Origin: Acidobacteriota bacterium | Lineage (GTDB): Bacteria > Acidobacteriota > Thermoanaerobaculia > Multivoradales > JAHEKO01 | DNA: 9,856 bases | NCBI GenBank assembly: GCA_030610025.1 | Contig: JAUWSP010000059.1 | Span: 1 to 9,856 of the forward strand | Direction of reading: 5' to 3' | Shown: positions 1-7,400 of the stretch, piece by piece | Layout: each line of letters starts with the position of its first letter | How positions within the stretch are numbered: position 1 is the stretch's first letter | Notes under the pieces: model-generated | Databases searched by the model: none | Told to the model about the DNA's origin: nothing | The model's input: the letters and a program-made list of their open reading frames with translations, nothing else | Position numbers and translations under genes: made by a program

Positions 1-251
1 ATCTGATCGACCGGAAGAGCCTGAAGGGTCTGTCTCGAGGTGATCGGTAGCCGCTTCAGATCGGCCACGCCAGGGAAGCGGTCGACATCCAAGCCGTGCT
101 CTTCGAACAGCCTATTGTAGTAGGGCACCCGGTCGTGGGCATGGCGCACCAGAGCCCGCAACTGCTGGTCGCGAAAGGTCTCGATAGCGGTTCGCGTCGG
201 GCGTTGGAAGAAGTTCCTCCAGAGGCCGAGGCCTGCACGGATCTCGGTCAC
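1..251 (-). CDS. PaaK/CapK-like adenylate-forming enzyme (N-terminal part, cut by window edge)
   Basis: Only the first 83 residues are visible; the frame stays open to the left edge. They read as the typical N-terminus of the phenylacetate-CoA ligase-like family, which includes CapK-type proteins of polysaccharide loci: a basic helix, 'LRALVRHAHDRVPYYNRLFEEHGLD' split as LRALVRHAHDRVPYYN then RLFEEHGLD, then a segment ending in DLKRLPITSR. These 'HA..VPYY...F' and 'LP.T.R' signatures precede the AMP-binding domain, which lies outside the window, so substrate and catalytic residues cannot be judged. The start is GTG at 251, supported by CTGGAG eight bases upstream and by the absence of any other in-frame start in the gap. 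It lies 41 bases downstream of the GPP34 gene on the same strand, so co-transcription is likely. Family members activate aryl or acyl acids with ATP; the role here (lipid, polysaccharide or aromatic metabolism) is unknown. Confidence 0.78.
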   Translation of the reverse strand, partial: MTEIRAGLGLWRNFFQRPTRTAIETFRDQQLRALVRHAHDRVPYYNRLFEEHGLDVDRFPGVADLKRLPITSRQTLQALPVDQ

Positions 252-258
252 GGGGGGG

Positions 259-265
259 ACTCCAG
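259..265 (-). promoter_or_regulatory. Ribosome binding site deciding the GTG start at 251
   Basis: On the minus strand the sequence CTGGAG lies eight bases, a run of C preceded by T, upstream of GTG at 251. It is the only Shine-Dalgarno-like sequence in the 41-base gap after the GPP34 stop and supports a GTG start. Confidence 0.5.
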
Positions 266-292
266 CTGGGACACTCGGGCCTTCAAGACAGA

Positions 293-976
293 TTAGCGGG
301 TCGCTACGCCGGTGACGACCGTGGCTGCCATGAGCGCGACCATCGCCGCTCGGGTGGCTTCGATCGCGGCGCGGGCGGCTTTAGCGGAGGGCCAATCGTG
401 GGCGATCTTGTCGAGCCACTCTCTGCGCTCGGCGAGGCGCTTGGTGCCAAACACGGGGTTCAGAATGCCGCTGACGTGCGCCAGCGAGACGAGGATCGCA
501 GTACGGGTGTCCAGGTCGGAGTCGTCTGAGAAGACCGCGTGCTCGACCCGATGCATGATCTCGAGCTCAGATGCTGGATTGAGCTCTGGGTAGACCCGTC
601 GCGAGAAGACCAGCAGCACCTTGTGGGTTTCGATCTGCAGCACTCCTTTCAAAGCCAGCTGCTCGGCGATCTGGTGCTTAAGGTCCTTCATCCCGGCGAC
701 GCGGCCAAGCCAGGTGGTCATATCCGCGGTCTTCTTGGCGTCGACGATCTTGTCCAGGACCTGATCGGCCACCGGCTCGCCGAGGGGTGTGCTGTTGGCC
801 GGCATCACAGTTTGCTTGCCCTTGCGTTCTTCCAGACGAAGCCGACTTTCGAGCAGCAGCTCTGCGAGCACCGCACCACCCACGGCATACGGCCAGCTCG
901 TGCCGGAGTAGGTCGTTCCCGCCTCGTCCTTGAGAGCCAGCAACAGGATTTCTTCGTGCAATCGGAGCTTCTTCAT
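293..976 (-). CDS. GPP34 family (GOLPH3/Vps74-like) phosphoprotein
   Basis: A 227-residue protein matching the GPP34 fold throughout. 'LHEEILLLALKDEAGT' at residues 6-21 opens the family. 'LAELLLESRLRLEE' follows near residues 37-50, then a variable beta-hairpin. 'LKGVLQIETHKVLLVF' near 109-124 and 'LVSLAHVSGILNPVFG' near 160-175 match the GOLPH3 'KGVLTTEKQNFLLF' and 'LIYLAHASDVLENAF' regions. The tail is alanine-rich and helical (AKAARAAIEATRAAM), as in bacterial members. I place the start at ATG 976 (MKKLRLHEE); an 18-residue extension to 1030 is open but looks unlike the family and overlaps a promoter candidate. In eukaryotes GOLPH3 binds PI4P at the Golgi and retains glycosyltransferases. 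By my manual alignment the PI4P-reading Trp and Arg of GOLPH3 are Ser and Gly here. The bacterial function is not established; membrane association is an inference. Probably co-transcribed with the PaaK-like gene downstream. Confidence 0.88.
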   Translation of the reverse strand: MKKLRLHEEILLLALKDEAGTTYSGTSWPYAVGGAVLAELLLESRLRLEERKGKQTVMPANSTPLGEPVADQVLDKIVDAKKTADMTTWLGRVAGMKDLKHQIAEQLALKGVLQIETHKVLLVFSRRVYPELNPASELEIMHRVEHAVFSDDSDLDTRTAILVSLAHVSGILNPVFGTKRLAERREWLDKIAHDWPSAKAARAAIEATRAAMVALMAATVVTGVATR

Positions 977-1010
977 GACGGGTCTACTTTCTGGGGTGTG
1001 TGGCCTGACG

Positions 1011-1039
1011 AATAGAGCCGTCCTCGCCACCTTTGTCTT
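1011..1039 (-). promoter_or_regulatory. Candidate sigma70-type promoter for the GPP34 gene
   Basis: Read on the minus strand, AAGACA (1039-1034) is followed after 17 bases by TCTATT (1016-1011). Each hexamer matches four of six consensus bases and the spacing is ideal. Transcription would begin near 1004, leaving a leader of about 28 bases before ATG 976. Matches of this quality also arise by chance. Confidence 0.32.
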
Positions 1040-1095
1040 TGGGTATCCCGGAAAGTCTAACCGAAGCCAGGACCCGAGGGGGTCGCCGTTCGATT

Positions 1096-1111
1096 CGAGC
1101 CGGCGAGCCGG
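1096..1111. repeat. Perfect tandem 8-base direct repeat CGAGCCGG x2
   Basis: CGAGCCGG occurs twice back to back at 1096-1103 and 1104-1111. The second copy also forms a five-base inverted repeat with GCTCG at 1116-1120. It lies in the 220-base divergent gap between the GPP34 gene and the first propeller gene, about 26 bases upstream of the candidate -35 at 1138. A regulator site is possible but unproven. Confidence 0.4.
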
Positions 1112-1137
1112 GCATGCTCGGTGCTGGGATCGTCCCG

Positions 1138-1166
1138 TTTACGCTTCGACTGGCACTTGGTATTCT
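1138..1166 (+). promoter_or_regulatory. Candidate extended -10 promoter for the first propeller gene
   Basis: TTTACG (1138-1143, four of six matches to TTGACA) is followed after exactly 17 bases by TATTCT (1161-1166, four of six matches to TATAAT), with the extended TGG just before it at 1158-1160. The predicted start site is near 1173, giving a leader of about 24 bases to ATG 1197. This is the best promoter-like match I found in the window. Confidence 0.45.
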
Positions 1167-1187
1167 GCAAGCTCCGAACCTTACTTC

Positions 1188-1192
1188 GAGGA
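1188..1192 (+). promoter_or_regulatory. Ribosome binding site for ATG 1197
   Basis: GAGGA ends four bases before ATG 1197. It favours this start over the upstream in-frame ATG at 930, which lies inside the opposite-strand GPP34 gene and would put about 90 non-signal residues before the export signal. Confidence 0.5.
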
Positions 1193-1196
1193 CCCT

Positions 1197-3407
1197 ATGA
1201 CGCATCTCTTGAGTACCTTCTTCATCGGAGCCGTTCTTCTCACCGGGAATCAGTGGCCCGGAGACGACTCGCCGAGGATGGGCCCGCCACCACCGGGCCA
1301 CCCCAAGATCGTCGGTGAGCCCATGCCAGGTTGGACCCGGGCCCATCAGGAGCGCGTCGAAGAGGACCCGGCGATCTGGACACAGCTGGGGCCCCGCCCG
1401 ATATCCGACGAGTACTGGAGTGGCTCCGACGAAGCAAGCGGTCGCGTGGTTTCCGTTGCGCCGCATCCTTCGGATGCCAGTACGGTCTACATCGCTGCTG
1501 CATCGGGTGGCGTCTGGAAGACCACCGATGGGGGCACCAACTGGAGTCCTCTCACCGATGAGCTGTCGATCCTCAATCACGGCTGTGTTGCCTTGGATCC
1601 CTCGAATCCGAGCACTGTCTATGTGGGGACTGGCGAATACACGACTCGAAGCACAGGGGACGGACTCTTTCGCTCGACCGATTCCGGCGACACCTGGGAT
1701 CGCATAGGGACTACCGCCGAGGTGGGAGTGACCTGCAGTCGGATCCTTGTCGATCCCACCGATGCCCAGACGATCCACATCTCCGGTGGAAGTGGCTATT
1801 CGAAAACCGAGGATGGGGGAACGACGTGGAGCCGGTCCTTCGCCAGTTCTCGCGTCTCGGACCTGGCCATGAAGGCTGGTGACCCCAACACCCTTTTCTT
1901 GGGCGAGCATGGCAATGGAATCTGGCGCTCCGTCAACGGCGGGGACTCCTGGACGAAGCTCGGAGGTGGTCTGCCCGTGACCAACGTTCAACGCATTCTC
2001 CTGGCGGCCGCCCCCTCGAGCTCGGACGTGATCTACACGGCCATCATCAACTCCTCTTCCGGCCTTCGCGGGCTCTACCGGAGCGCCGATGGCGGTGACA
2101 CCTGGGTGGAAAAGGCGAACACCCCCAACTTCCCGTACCCTCAGGGCTGGTATGACGCCTTTCTGGGTGTCGATCCGGCCGACGAGGACACGCTCTACGG
2201 AGGAGGAGTCTTTCCGACCTACGCTGTCGCCGGAGTCATCAAGAGTACCAATGGTGGCGACTCCTGGGTAGATATCTCCTGCCCCGGGGCCTGTCTGAGC
2301 CAACCCAATCTCCATCCCGATCAGCATGCCATCGCCTTCGGATCCGATGGCACGCTCTGGGTCGGCAACGATGGAGGAGTCTGGAAGAGCCCGGATGGTG
2401 GCACGAGCTGGGTCAACACCAACACGACCCTGACGGTGACCCAGAATTACGCGGTGGCTCTGAACCCGGTGGATCCGGTCCAGGTGATGGGCGGTACCCA
2501 GGACAACGGGACCGTGGAAAGGCAGGTCGATGATGAGGACTGGCCCCAGATCCTGGGTGGAGATGGTGGTTTCCTGGCCTACGACTTCACCGAGCCGGCA
2601 CGCCGCTACATCACCTACGTCCAGCTCTCCGTGTACCGCCTGTTCGGTGGCTCGGCTTCCAATATCAGTGGTCCGTGGAGCGGTGATCGCCGCAACTTCA
2701 TCGCACCCCTGGTGATGGACCCCAACGACTCGGAGACCCTGTACGGTGGCACCTATCGGGTATGGCGCACCCAGAACGCCAGCGGAATCGCTGCATGGAG
2801 CTCCCACAGCGGCGATCTCACGGACGGGGGTACCCTGAACGTCATCGCGGCGGCGGTCGGACCCTCCGGGGTGCTCTACACGGGCAGCTCCGACGGTAAG
2901 GTCTTCGTCAAGCCGTCAGCAGCCGGTGCCTGGCAGGACCGTAGTGTCGGTCTTCCACCGGGTCAGGTCAGCGACATCCTCATCGACCCTTCGGATCCTG
3001 CACACGCCTTCGTGGCTTTCCACAACACTTCTGGTAGCCGGGTTCTGGAAACGACCACCACGGGATCGAGCTGGGTCGATGTGACGGGTACCCTGCCCGA
3101 CGGCGTGGGGGGCCGCGCTCTGGCCGTGGACTGGCGAGTGAGCCCAGCGGTTCTGTTCGTAGGCTCCGGTGCAGGGGTCTACTGGAGCGCCGACAGTGGG
3201 GCCGTTTGGACCAAAGACGGCTCCGACCTGCCCAATGTGAATGTCGGAGACCTGGCAATCGACCCGACGCGAGGCACGATCACGGTCGGTAGCTATGGAC
3301 GTGGTGCCTGGCGCGCCAGCATCGACGCACTGCTCGGTATCGAGACGATCTTCAGCGACGGTTTCGAATCTGGAAATGTCTCGGCCTGGTCCACCTCGGT
3401 GCCTTGA
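1197..3407 (+). CDS. Secreted Asp-box (BNR/sortilin VPS10-like) beta-propeller protein with C-terminal DGFESGN tail
   Basis: 736 residues. A short hydrophobic stretch (LLSTFFIGAVLLTG, residues 4-17) looks like a signal peptide without a lipobox; the cleavage site is unclear. A proline-rich linker follows to about residue 70. Then comes a propeller with nine Asp-box motifs (S/T-x-D-x-G-x-x-W type) at about 109, 160, 204, 245, 296, 350, 398, 619 and 664; the one at 619 (TTTTGSSW) lacks the Asp. Other landmarks are HPDQH at 373-377, GGTQDN at 432-437 and the closing SYGRGAW at 699-705. The last 19 residues, from about 718, contain SDGFESGNVSAW. Asp-box repeats are structural, found in sialidases, GH74 enzymes and VPS10/sortilin proteins, so binding or hydrolysis of glycans or peptides are both possible and no catalytic assignment is safe. 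It resembles the protein encoded at 4467-7736 over the propeller. Convergent with the pirin gene, 25 bases apart. Confidence 0.9.
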   Translation: MTHLLSTFFIGAVLLTGNQWPGDDSPRMGPPPPGHPKIVGEPMPGWTRAHQERVEEDPAIWTQLGPRPISDEYWSGSDEASGRVVSVAPHPSDASTVYIAAASGGVWKTTDGGTNWSPLTDELSILNHGCVALDPSNPSTVYVGTGEYTTRSTGDGLFRSTDSGDTWDRIGTTAEVGVTCSRILVDPTDAQTIHISGGSGYSKTEDGGTTWSRSFASSRVSDLAMKAGDPNTLFLGEHGNGIWRSVNGGDSWTKLGGGLPVTNVQRILLAAAPSSSDVIYTAIINSSSGLRGLYRSADGGDTWVEKANTPNFPYPQGWYDAFLGVDPADEDTLYGGGVFPTYAVAGVIKSTNGGDSWVDISCPGACLSQPNLHPDQHAIAFGSDGTLWVGNDGGVWKSPDGGTSWVNTNTTLTVTQNYAVALNPVDPVQVMGGTQDNGTVERQVDDEDWPQILGGDGGFLAYDFTEPARRYITYVQLSVYRLFGGSASNISGPWSGDRRNFIAPLVMDPNDSETLYGGTYRVWRTQNASGIAAWSSHSGDLTDGGTLNVIAAAVGPSGVLYTGSSDGKVFVKPSAAGAWQDRSVGLPPGQVSDILIDPSDPAHAFVAFHNTSGSRVLETTTTGSSWVDVTGTLPDGVGGRALAVDWRVSPAVLFVGSGAGVYWSADSGAVWTKDGSDLPNVNVGDLAIDPTRGTITVGSYGRGAWRASIDALLGIETIFSDGFESGNVSAWSTSVP

Positions 3408-3424
3408 CCGGGGGGTGCCTCCGG
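3408..3424. terminator. Weak hairpin between convergent stops
   Basis: CCGGGG and CTCCGG form a six-base stem (one G-T pair) around a five-base loop, starting directly after the TGA of the first propeller gene and ending nine bases before the pirin stop. No T run follows on either strand, so it is only a weak candidate for a shared terminator. Confidence 0.28.
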
Positions 3425-3432
3425 ATTCTGGG

Positions 3433-4338
3433 TCACCCGTGCTTGAGGAAGGTCCCGGCCTCGAACTCGGCGAAGGCTTGTCGCAGCTCCTCTCGGGTAT
3501 TCATCACGATGGGCCCGTACCAGGCAACTGGCTCCTCGAGAGGCTTGCCCGAGACCAGCAGGAAACGGATTCCATGCTCGCCGGCGCGTACCGTGACCTC
3601 GTCACCTCGGTCGAAGAGGACCAGCGAGCGATTGTCGGCCTCCTCGGAGAGCGAGGTATCGATCCAGCCGGCCCCTTCGGTGGGGACTTCCAGGGGCTCG
3701 GAAGCGTTGCAGAACTTCCCTGAACCGGCGAACACGTAGGCAAATGCCTGCTGTGTGGTTTCCACGGGAATGGCCTTGGTCTTACCCGGAGGTACCCAGA
3801 CATCGATGTACTGGGGATCGGCCGCTATGCCGTCCACCGGGCCGGTAGCGCCCCAGACGCTGCCGCAAATCACGCGGACTTTCGTGCCGTCGTCGTCGAC
3901 GACCTCAGGAATATCGGCAGACTGGACCTCCTGGTAGCGCGGCGGGGTCATCTTGAGCGCCGAGGGCAGGTTCGCCCAGAGTTGGAAGCCGTGCATCCTG
4001 CCCTGCTCGTCACCCTGAGGCATCTCCTGATGGATGATGCCGCTTCCAGCCGTCATCCACTGTACGTCTCCAGGAGCGATGGCACCCTGGTTGCCCAGGC
4101 TGTCGCCGTGCTCGACGGTTCCCGCCAGCACATAGGTGATGGTCTCGATCCCGCGGTGGGGATGCCATGGGAAGCCGGCCTCGAAGTCCTCGGGCCGGTC
4201 GTTGCGGAAATCGTCGAGCAGCAGGAATGGATCGAAGTCCTCGGTCCTGCCGAAGCCGAAAGCGCGGCGCAGTTGTACCCCAGCCCCCTCGACGGTGGGC
4301 TTCGCCTTGATGAGTCCCTTGATGGGTCGAATCGACAC
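3433..4338 (-). CDS. Pirin family protein (bicupin, putative quercetin 2,3-dioxygenase)
   Basis: 301 residues, the usual length for bacterial pirins. The N-terminal cupin carries 'FPWHPHRGIETITY' at 56-69 and 'GDVQWMTAGSGIIHQEMP' at 90-107. His59, His61, His103 and Glu105 correspond to the four metal ligands of human pirin and E. coli YhhW, so the site looks intact. 'MHGFQLWANLP' near 116-126 is another family signature, and the C-terminal pirin domain spans about 175-290. Family members bind Fe or another metal in the cytoplasm; YhhW has quercetinase activity, while other pirins act in redox sensing or protein interaction, so the physiological role is open. The start is GTG at 4338, five bases after a strong AGGAGG. 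It is flanked by two secreted propeller genes on the other strand and diverges from the second, with a 128-base shared gap. No partner gene on its own strand is close enough to suggest an operon. Confidence 0.95.
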   Translation of the reverse strand: MSIRPIKGLIKAKPTVEGAGVQLRRAFGFGRTEDFDPFLLLDDFRNDRPEDFEAGFPWHPHRGIETITYVLAGTVEHGDSLGNQGAIAPGDVQWMTAGSGIIHQEMPQGDEQGRMHGFQLWANLPSALKMTPPRYQEVQSADIPEVVDDDGTKVRVICGSVWGATGPVDGIAADPQYIDVWVPPGKTKAIPVETTQQAFAYVFAGSGKFCNASEPLEVPTEGAGWIDTSLSEEADNRSLVLFDRGDEVTVRAGEHGIRFLLVSGKPLEEPVAWYGPIVMNTREELRQAFAEFEAGTFLKHG

Positions 4339-4343
4339 CGCTA

Positions 4344-4349
4344 CCTCCT
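4344..4349 (-). promoter_or_regulatory. Strong ribosome binding site fixing the pirin GTG start
   Basis: A perfect AGGAGG on the minus strand lies five bases upstream of GTG 4338. The conserved pirin N-terminus follows directly, so this site settles the start codon. Confidence 0.7.
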
Positions 4350-4388
4350 GGGTTGCAAATCAATAGTTCGTTCTACTGTACCTTCTTC

Positions 4389-4417
4389 CTGCCCCCTGGT
4401 ACGATCTCCGAGGGCAG
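4389..4417. repeat. Inverted repeat CTGCCC/GGGCAG around the candidate promoter
   Basis: CTGCCC (4389-4394) and GGGCAG (4412-4417) are perfect six-base arms 17 bases apart. They flank the candidate extended -10 and start site of the second propeller gene. A second pair, GTACC at 4378-4382 and GGTAC at 4398-4402, overlaps it. Either could be an operator half-site pair or chance in GC-rich DNA. Confidence 0.25.
4397..4405 (+). promoter_or_regulatory. Candidate extended -10 element for the second propeller gene
   Basis: TGGTACGAT contains the extended -10 TG-n-TACGAT, with four of six matches to TATAAT. The -35 at 17 bases spacing (TGTACC) is poor. A start site near 4412 would give a leader of about 55 bases to GTG 4467. 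Confidence 0.28.
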
Positions 4418-4454
4418 AAACCTCCGCGCCTCGACCTTTCTCCATTCCAACTCC

Positions 4455-4459
4455 AGGAG
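4455..4459 (+). promoter_or_regulatory. Ribosome binding site fixing the GTG 4467 start
   Basis: AGGAG lies seven bases before GTG 4467, and a textbook signal peptide begins at that codon. This argues against the upstream in-frame ATG at 4353, which would place 38 unrelated residues before the signal peptide. Confidence 0.65.
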
Positions 4460-4466
4460 CTCAAAC

Positions 4467-7400
4467 GTGAAGAAGCTGAGTGCTGTCGTTCTCGCGATTC
4501 TCATGTTTGCACCCTTGGTCGCTTTGGCGGCCGAAGAGGATGCAGACAAGCCCGAAACCCAGCTCAACGCCGATACCCTGGCAGGACTCGCCCTGCGTGG
4601 AATCGGCCCGTCCATCAATTCCGGCCGGATCTCGGATTTTGCCGTGACGCCGGGAAAGCGGCATCGGTATTTCGTCGCTACATCGTCCGGCAATCTCTGG
4701 AAGACCGACAACGCGGGGACCACCTGGACACCGGTCTTCGACAACGAGGGCTCCTACTCAGTCGGTGTCGTGACGATGGATCCCAACAACCCGAATGTCA
4801 TCTGGGCTGGCACCGGTGAGAACAACTCCCAGCGCTCGGTCTCCTTTGGCGACGGCGTCTACAAGAGCCTGGATGGAGGTCAAAGCTGGGCTCACATGGG
4901 CCTCAAAGAGTCGGAGCACATTGGAGGAATCGAGGTCGATCCACGGGATTCCAATGTTGTATTTGTTGCCGCGCAGGGCCCGCTATGGAGCTCCGGAGGT
5001 GAGCGCGGTCTCTACAAGACGATCGATGGCGGTGCCACCTGGGAGCGGGTGCTGCATGTCGATGACGACACCGGCGCCAACGAGGTGTGGCTGGATCCGC
5101 GTGACCCGGACACCCTCTACGTCAGTACGTACCAGCGCCGCCGCCACGTCTGGACGCTGATCAACGGCGGCCCGGGCTCCGGTATCTGGAAGTCCACTGA
5201 CGGTGGTACGACCTGGCGTGAGCTCGAAAAGGGCCTGCCGAAAGTCGATATGGGTCGCATCGGCCTGGCCGTGTCGCCGGGCAACCCGGATGTGATCTAC
5301 GCGATCGTCGAGGCGCAACGGGACGAGGGCGGGGTCTTCCGGTCGACCGACCGAGGCGAGAGCTGGACCCAGCGCGGCGACTACATGTCGTCGAGCCCGC
5401 AGTACTACAACACACTGGTCGCAGATCCCCATGACGTCGATACCGTCTACTCTCTCGACACCTTTTTGAAGATCTCAAAAGACGGTGGAGCGACCTTTGC
5501 CTCCGTCGGCGAGAAGGCGAAGCACGTGGACAATCACGCCATGTGGATCGACCCCGAGGATCCCGACTATGTGCTGGTGGGGTGCGACGGCGGCGTCTAC
5601 GAGAGTTTCGACCGCGGTGCCAACTGGCTGTTCAAGGAGAATCTGCCGATCACGCAGTTCTACCGGGTGAGCGTCGACACCTCGGAGCCCTTCTACTACG
5701 TCTACGGTGGAACCCAGGACAACAACACCCTCGGCGGACCGAGCCGCACGCTGCGCAAATCGGGGATCTCGAACGAAGACTGGTTCATTACTGTTGGTGG
5801 CGACGGCTACGAGACCGTGATCGACCCGACCAACCCGGACATCGTTTACTCGCAGTGGCAGTACGGGGGCCTCGTGCGCTACGACCGGCGCTCCGAGGAG
5901 ATCGTCGACATTCAGCCACAGGAGGAGCCGGGTGAAGACGCCCACCGCTGGAACTGGGACTCACCGTTGATCCTCTCCCCTCACTCGCACACCCGTCTCT
6001 ACTTCGCCGCTCAGCGCCTCTTCCGATCGGATGATCGTGGCGACACCTGGACGGCCATCTCGGACGACCTCAGTCGTCAGATCGACCGGGACCAGCTATC
6101 GGTCATGGGCCGCATCTGGGGCATGGACGCCGTGTCCAAGAACAGATCTACCTCGGATTACGGCAACATCGTGTCGCTGACCGAGTCGACCCTGGTCGAA
6201 GGCCTGATCTACGTCGGCACGGATGATGGGCTCGTCCAGGTCACCGAGGATGGCGGCGGCAGCTGGCGCAAGACCGAGCGCTTCGCCGGAGTGCCTGAGA
6301 ACACCTACGTCAGCGACATCGAGGCGTCGCGCTTCGATGCCGACACCGTCTACGCCACCTTCGACAACCACAAGCAGGGTGATTTCGATCCTTATGTTCT
6401 CGTCAGCCGTGACCGGGGTCGTACTTGGGGCTCCATGCGCGGTGATCTGCCGGATCGAGAAGTAGCCTATTCCTTGATTCAGGACCACGTCGCGCCGGAG
6501 CTGTTCTTTGTCGGCACCGAGTTCGGCCTCTATGTGACCCTCGACGAGGGAGACCACTGGCACCGGCTGAAGGGCGACTTCCCGACGATGCAGGTGAGGG
6601 ATCTCGAGATCCAGCGGGACTGGAACGACCTCGCGGTAGCCACCTTCGGCCGGGGGTTCTACATTCTGGACGACTACACACCGCTACGGGCGATGAGCGA
6701 GGACCGCTTGGCGAGCGACGAGGCGATCCTCTTCCCGACACGGGAAGCGTTGCTCTATATCGAGCAGCCCGACCGGGTGGGAGATCGGGGCAAGGGATTC
6801 TGGACCGCGTTGAATCCGCCTTTTGGCGCAGTTTTCACCTATTGGCTCCGGGATGGCCTCAAGACCAGGAAGGACCTTCGGGTCGAGGCCGAGACAGAGG
6901 CCAGAGAGAACGAGACCGACGCACCACTGCCCTCCATGGAGGAGTTACGCGTGGAGGATCTGGAGCTCGAGCCGGCGGTGTTCCTCGCGGTGCGCGATGC
7001 CCAGGGGTCGTTGGTCCGTCGGGTGAAAGCCACGCAAGAAGCAGGGTTGCACCGTGTGGCCTGGGATCTGCGCTGGCCGCCTGCGGTGCCGACCGACCTT
7101 TCACCGGCAAGCGATCTGGCGCCCTGGGAAACACCTGAGCGGGGTCCACTGGCTTTCCCGGGCTCCTATACGGCGGCCCTCGAAGCGAGGGAAGGAGCGA
7201 AATGGCGACCGCTATCCGGGCCGGTCGACTTCGAGGTCGTGCCCCTGAATCTGGCAACCCTGACGCCTGAGAGCGAGGCCGCTGTCATGGCCTTCCGCAA
7301 AGAGGTCCGCGAGTTGCGACGCAATGTTCTCGGAGCCTCCAGGGTACTCGACGAGATCGACCAGCGCGTGAATCACCTGCGACAGGCGTTGGTGGACACA

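Noticed and set aside
930..1196. Upstream extension of the first propeller gene to ATG 930
   Set aside because: It would overlap the oppositely directed GPP34 gene and bury the signal peptide; ATG 1197 has a ribosome binding site and a promoter candidate just upstream.
984..2807. Long open frame on the minus strand (607 codons) opposite the first propeller gene
   Set aside because: It is antisense to a well-supported gene with Asp-box repeats; its translation is low in complexity, has no recognisable domain, and long antisense frames are common in GC-rich DNA.
1509..3200. Asp-box coding segments as a DNA repeat array or CRISPR-like structure
   Set aside because: The recurring 'ACCGATGGGGGCACC'-like stretches are irregularly spaced and in frame; they are protein repeats of the propeller, not a DNA repeat array.
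3241..3723. 160-codon plus-strand frame crossing the first propeller gene end and the pirin gene
   Set aside because: It overlaps two confidently assigned genes and its sequence is the reverse frame of the conserved pirin C-terminal region.
4353..4379. Promoter TTGCAA ... TACTGT upstream of the second propeller gene
   Set aside because: Spacing is only 15 bases and the -10 matches three of six bases; it also overlaps the pirin ribosome binding region.
4353..4466. Upstream extension of the second propeller gene to ATG 4353
   Set aside because: The signal peptide begins at GTG 4467 directly after AGGAG; the 38 extra residues look like translated leader and overlap the candidate -10.
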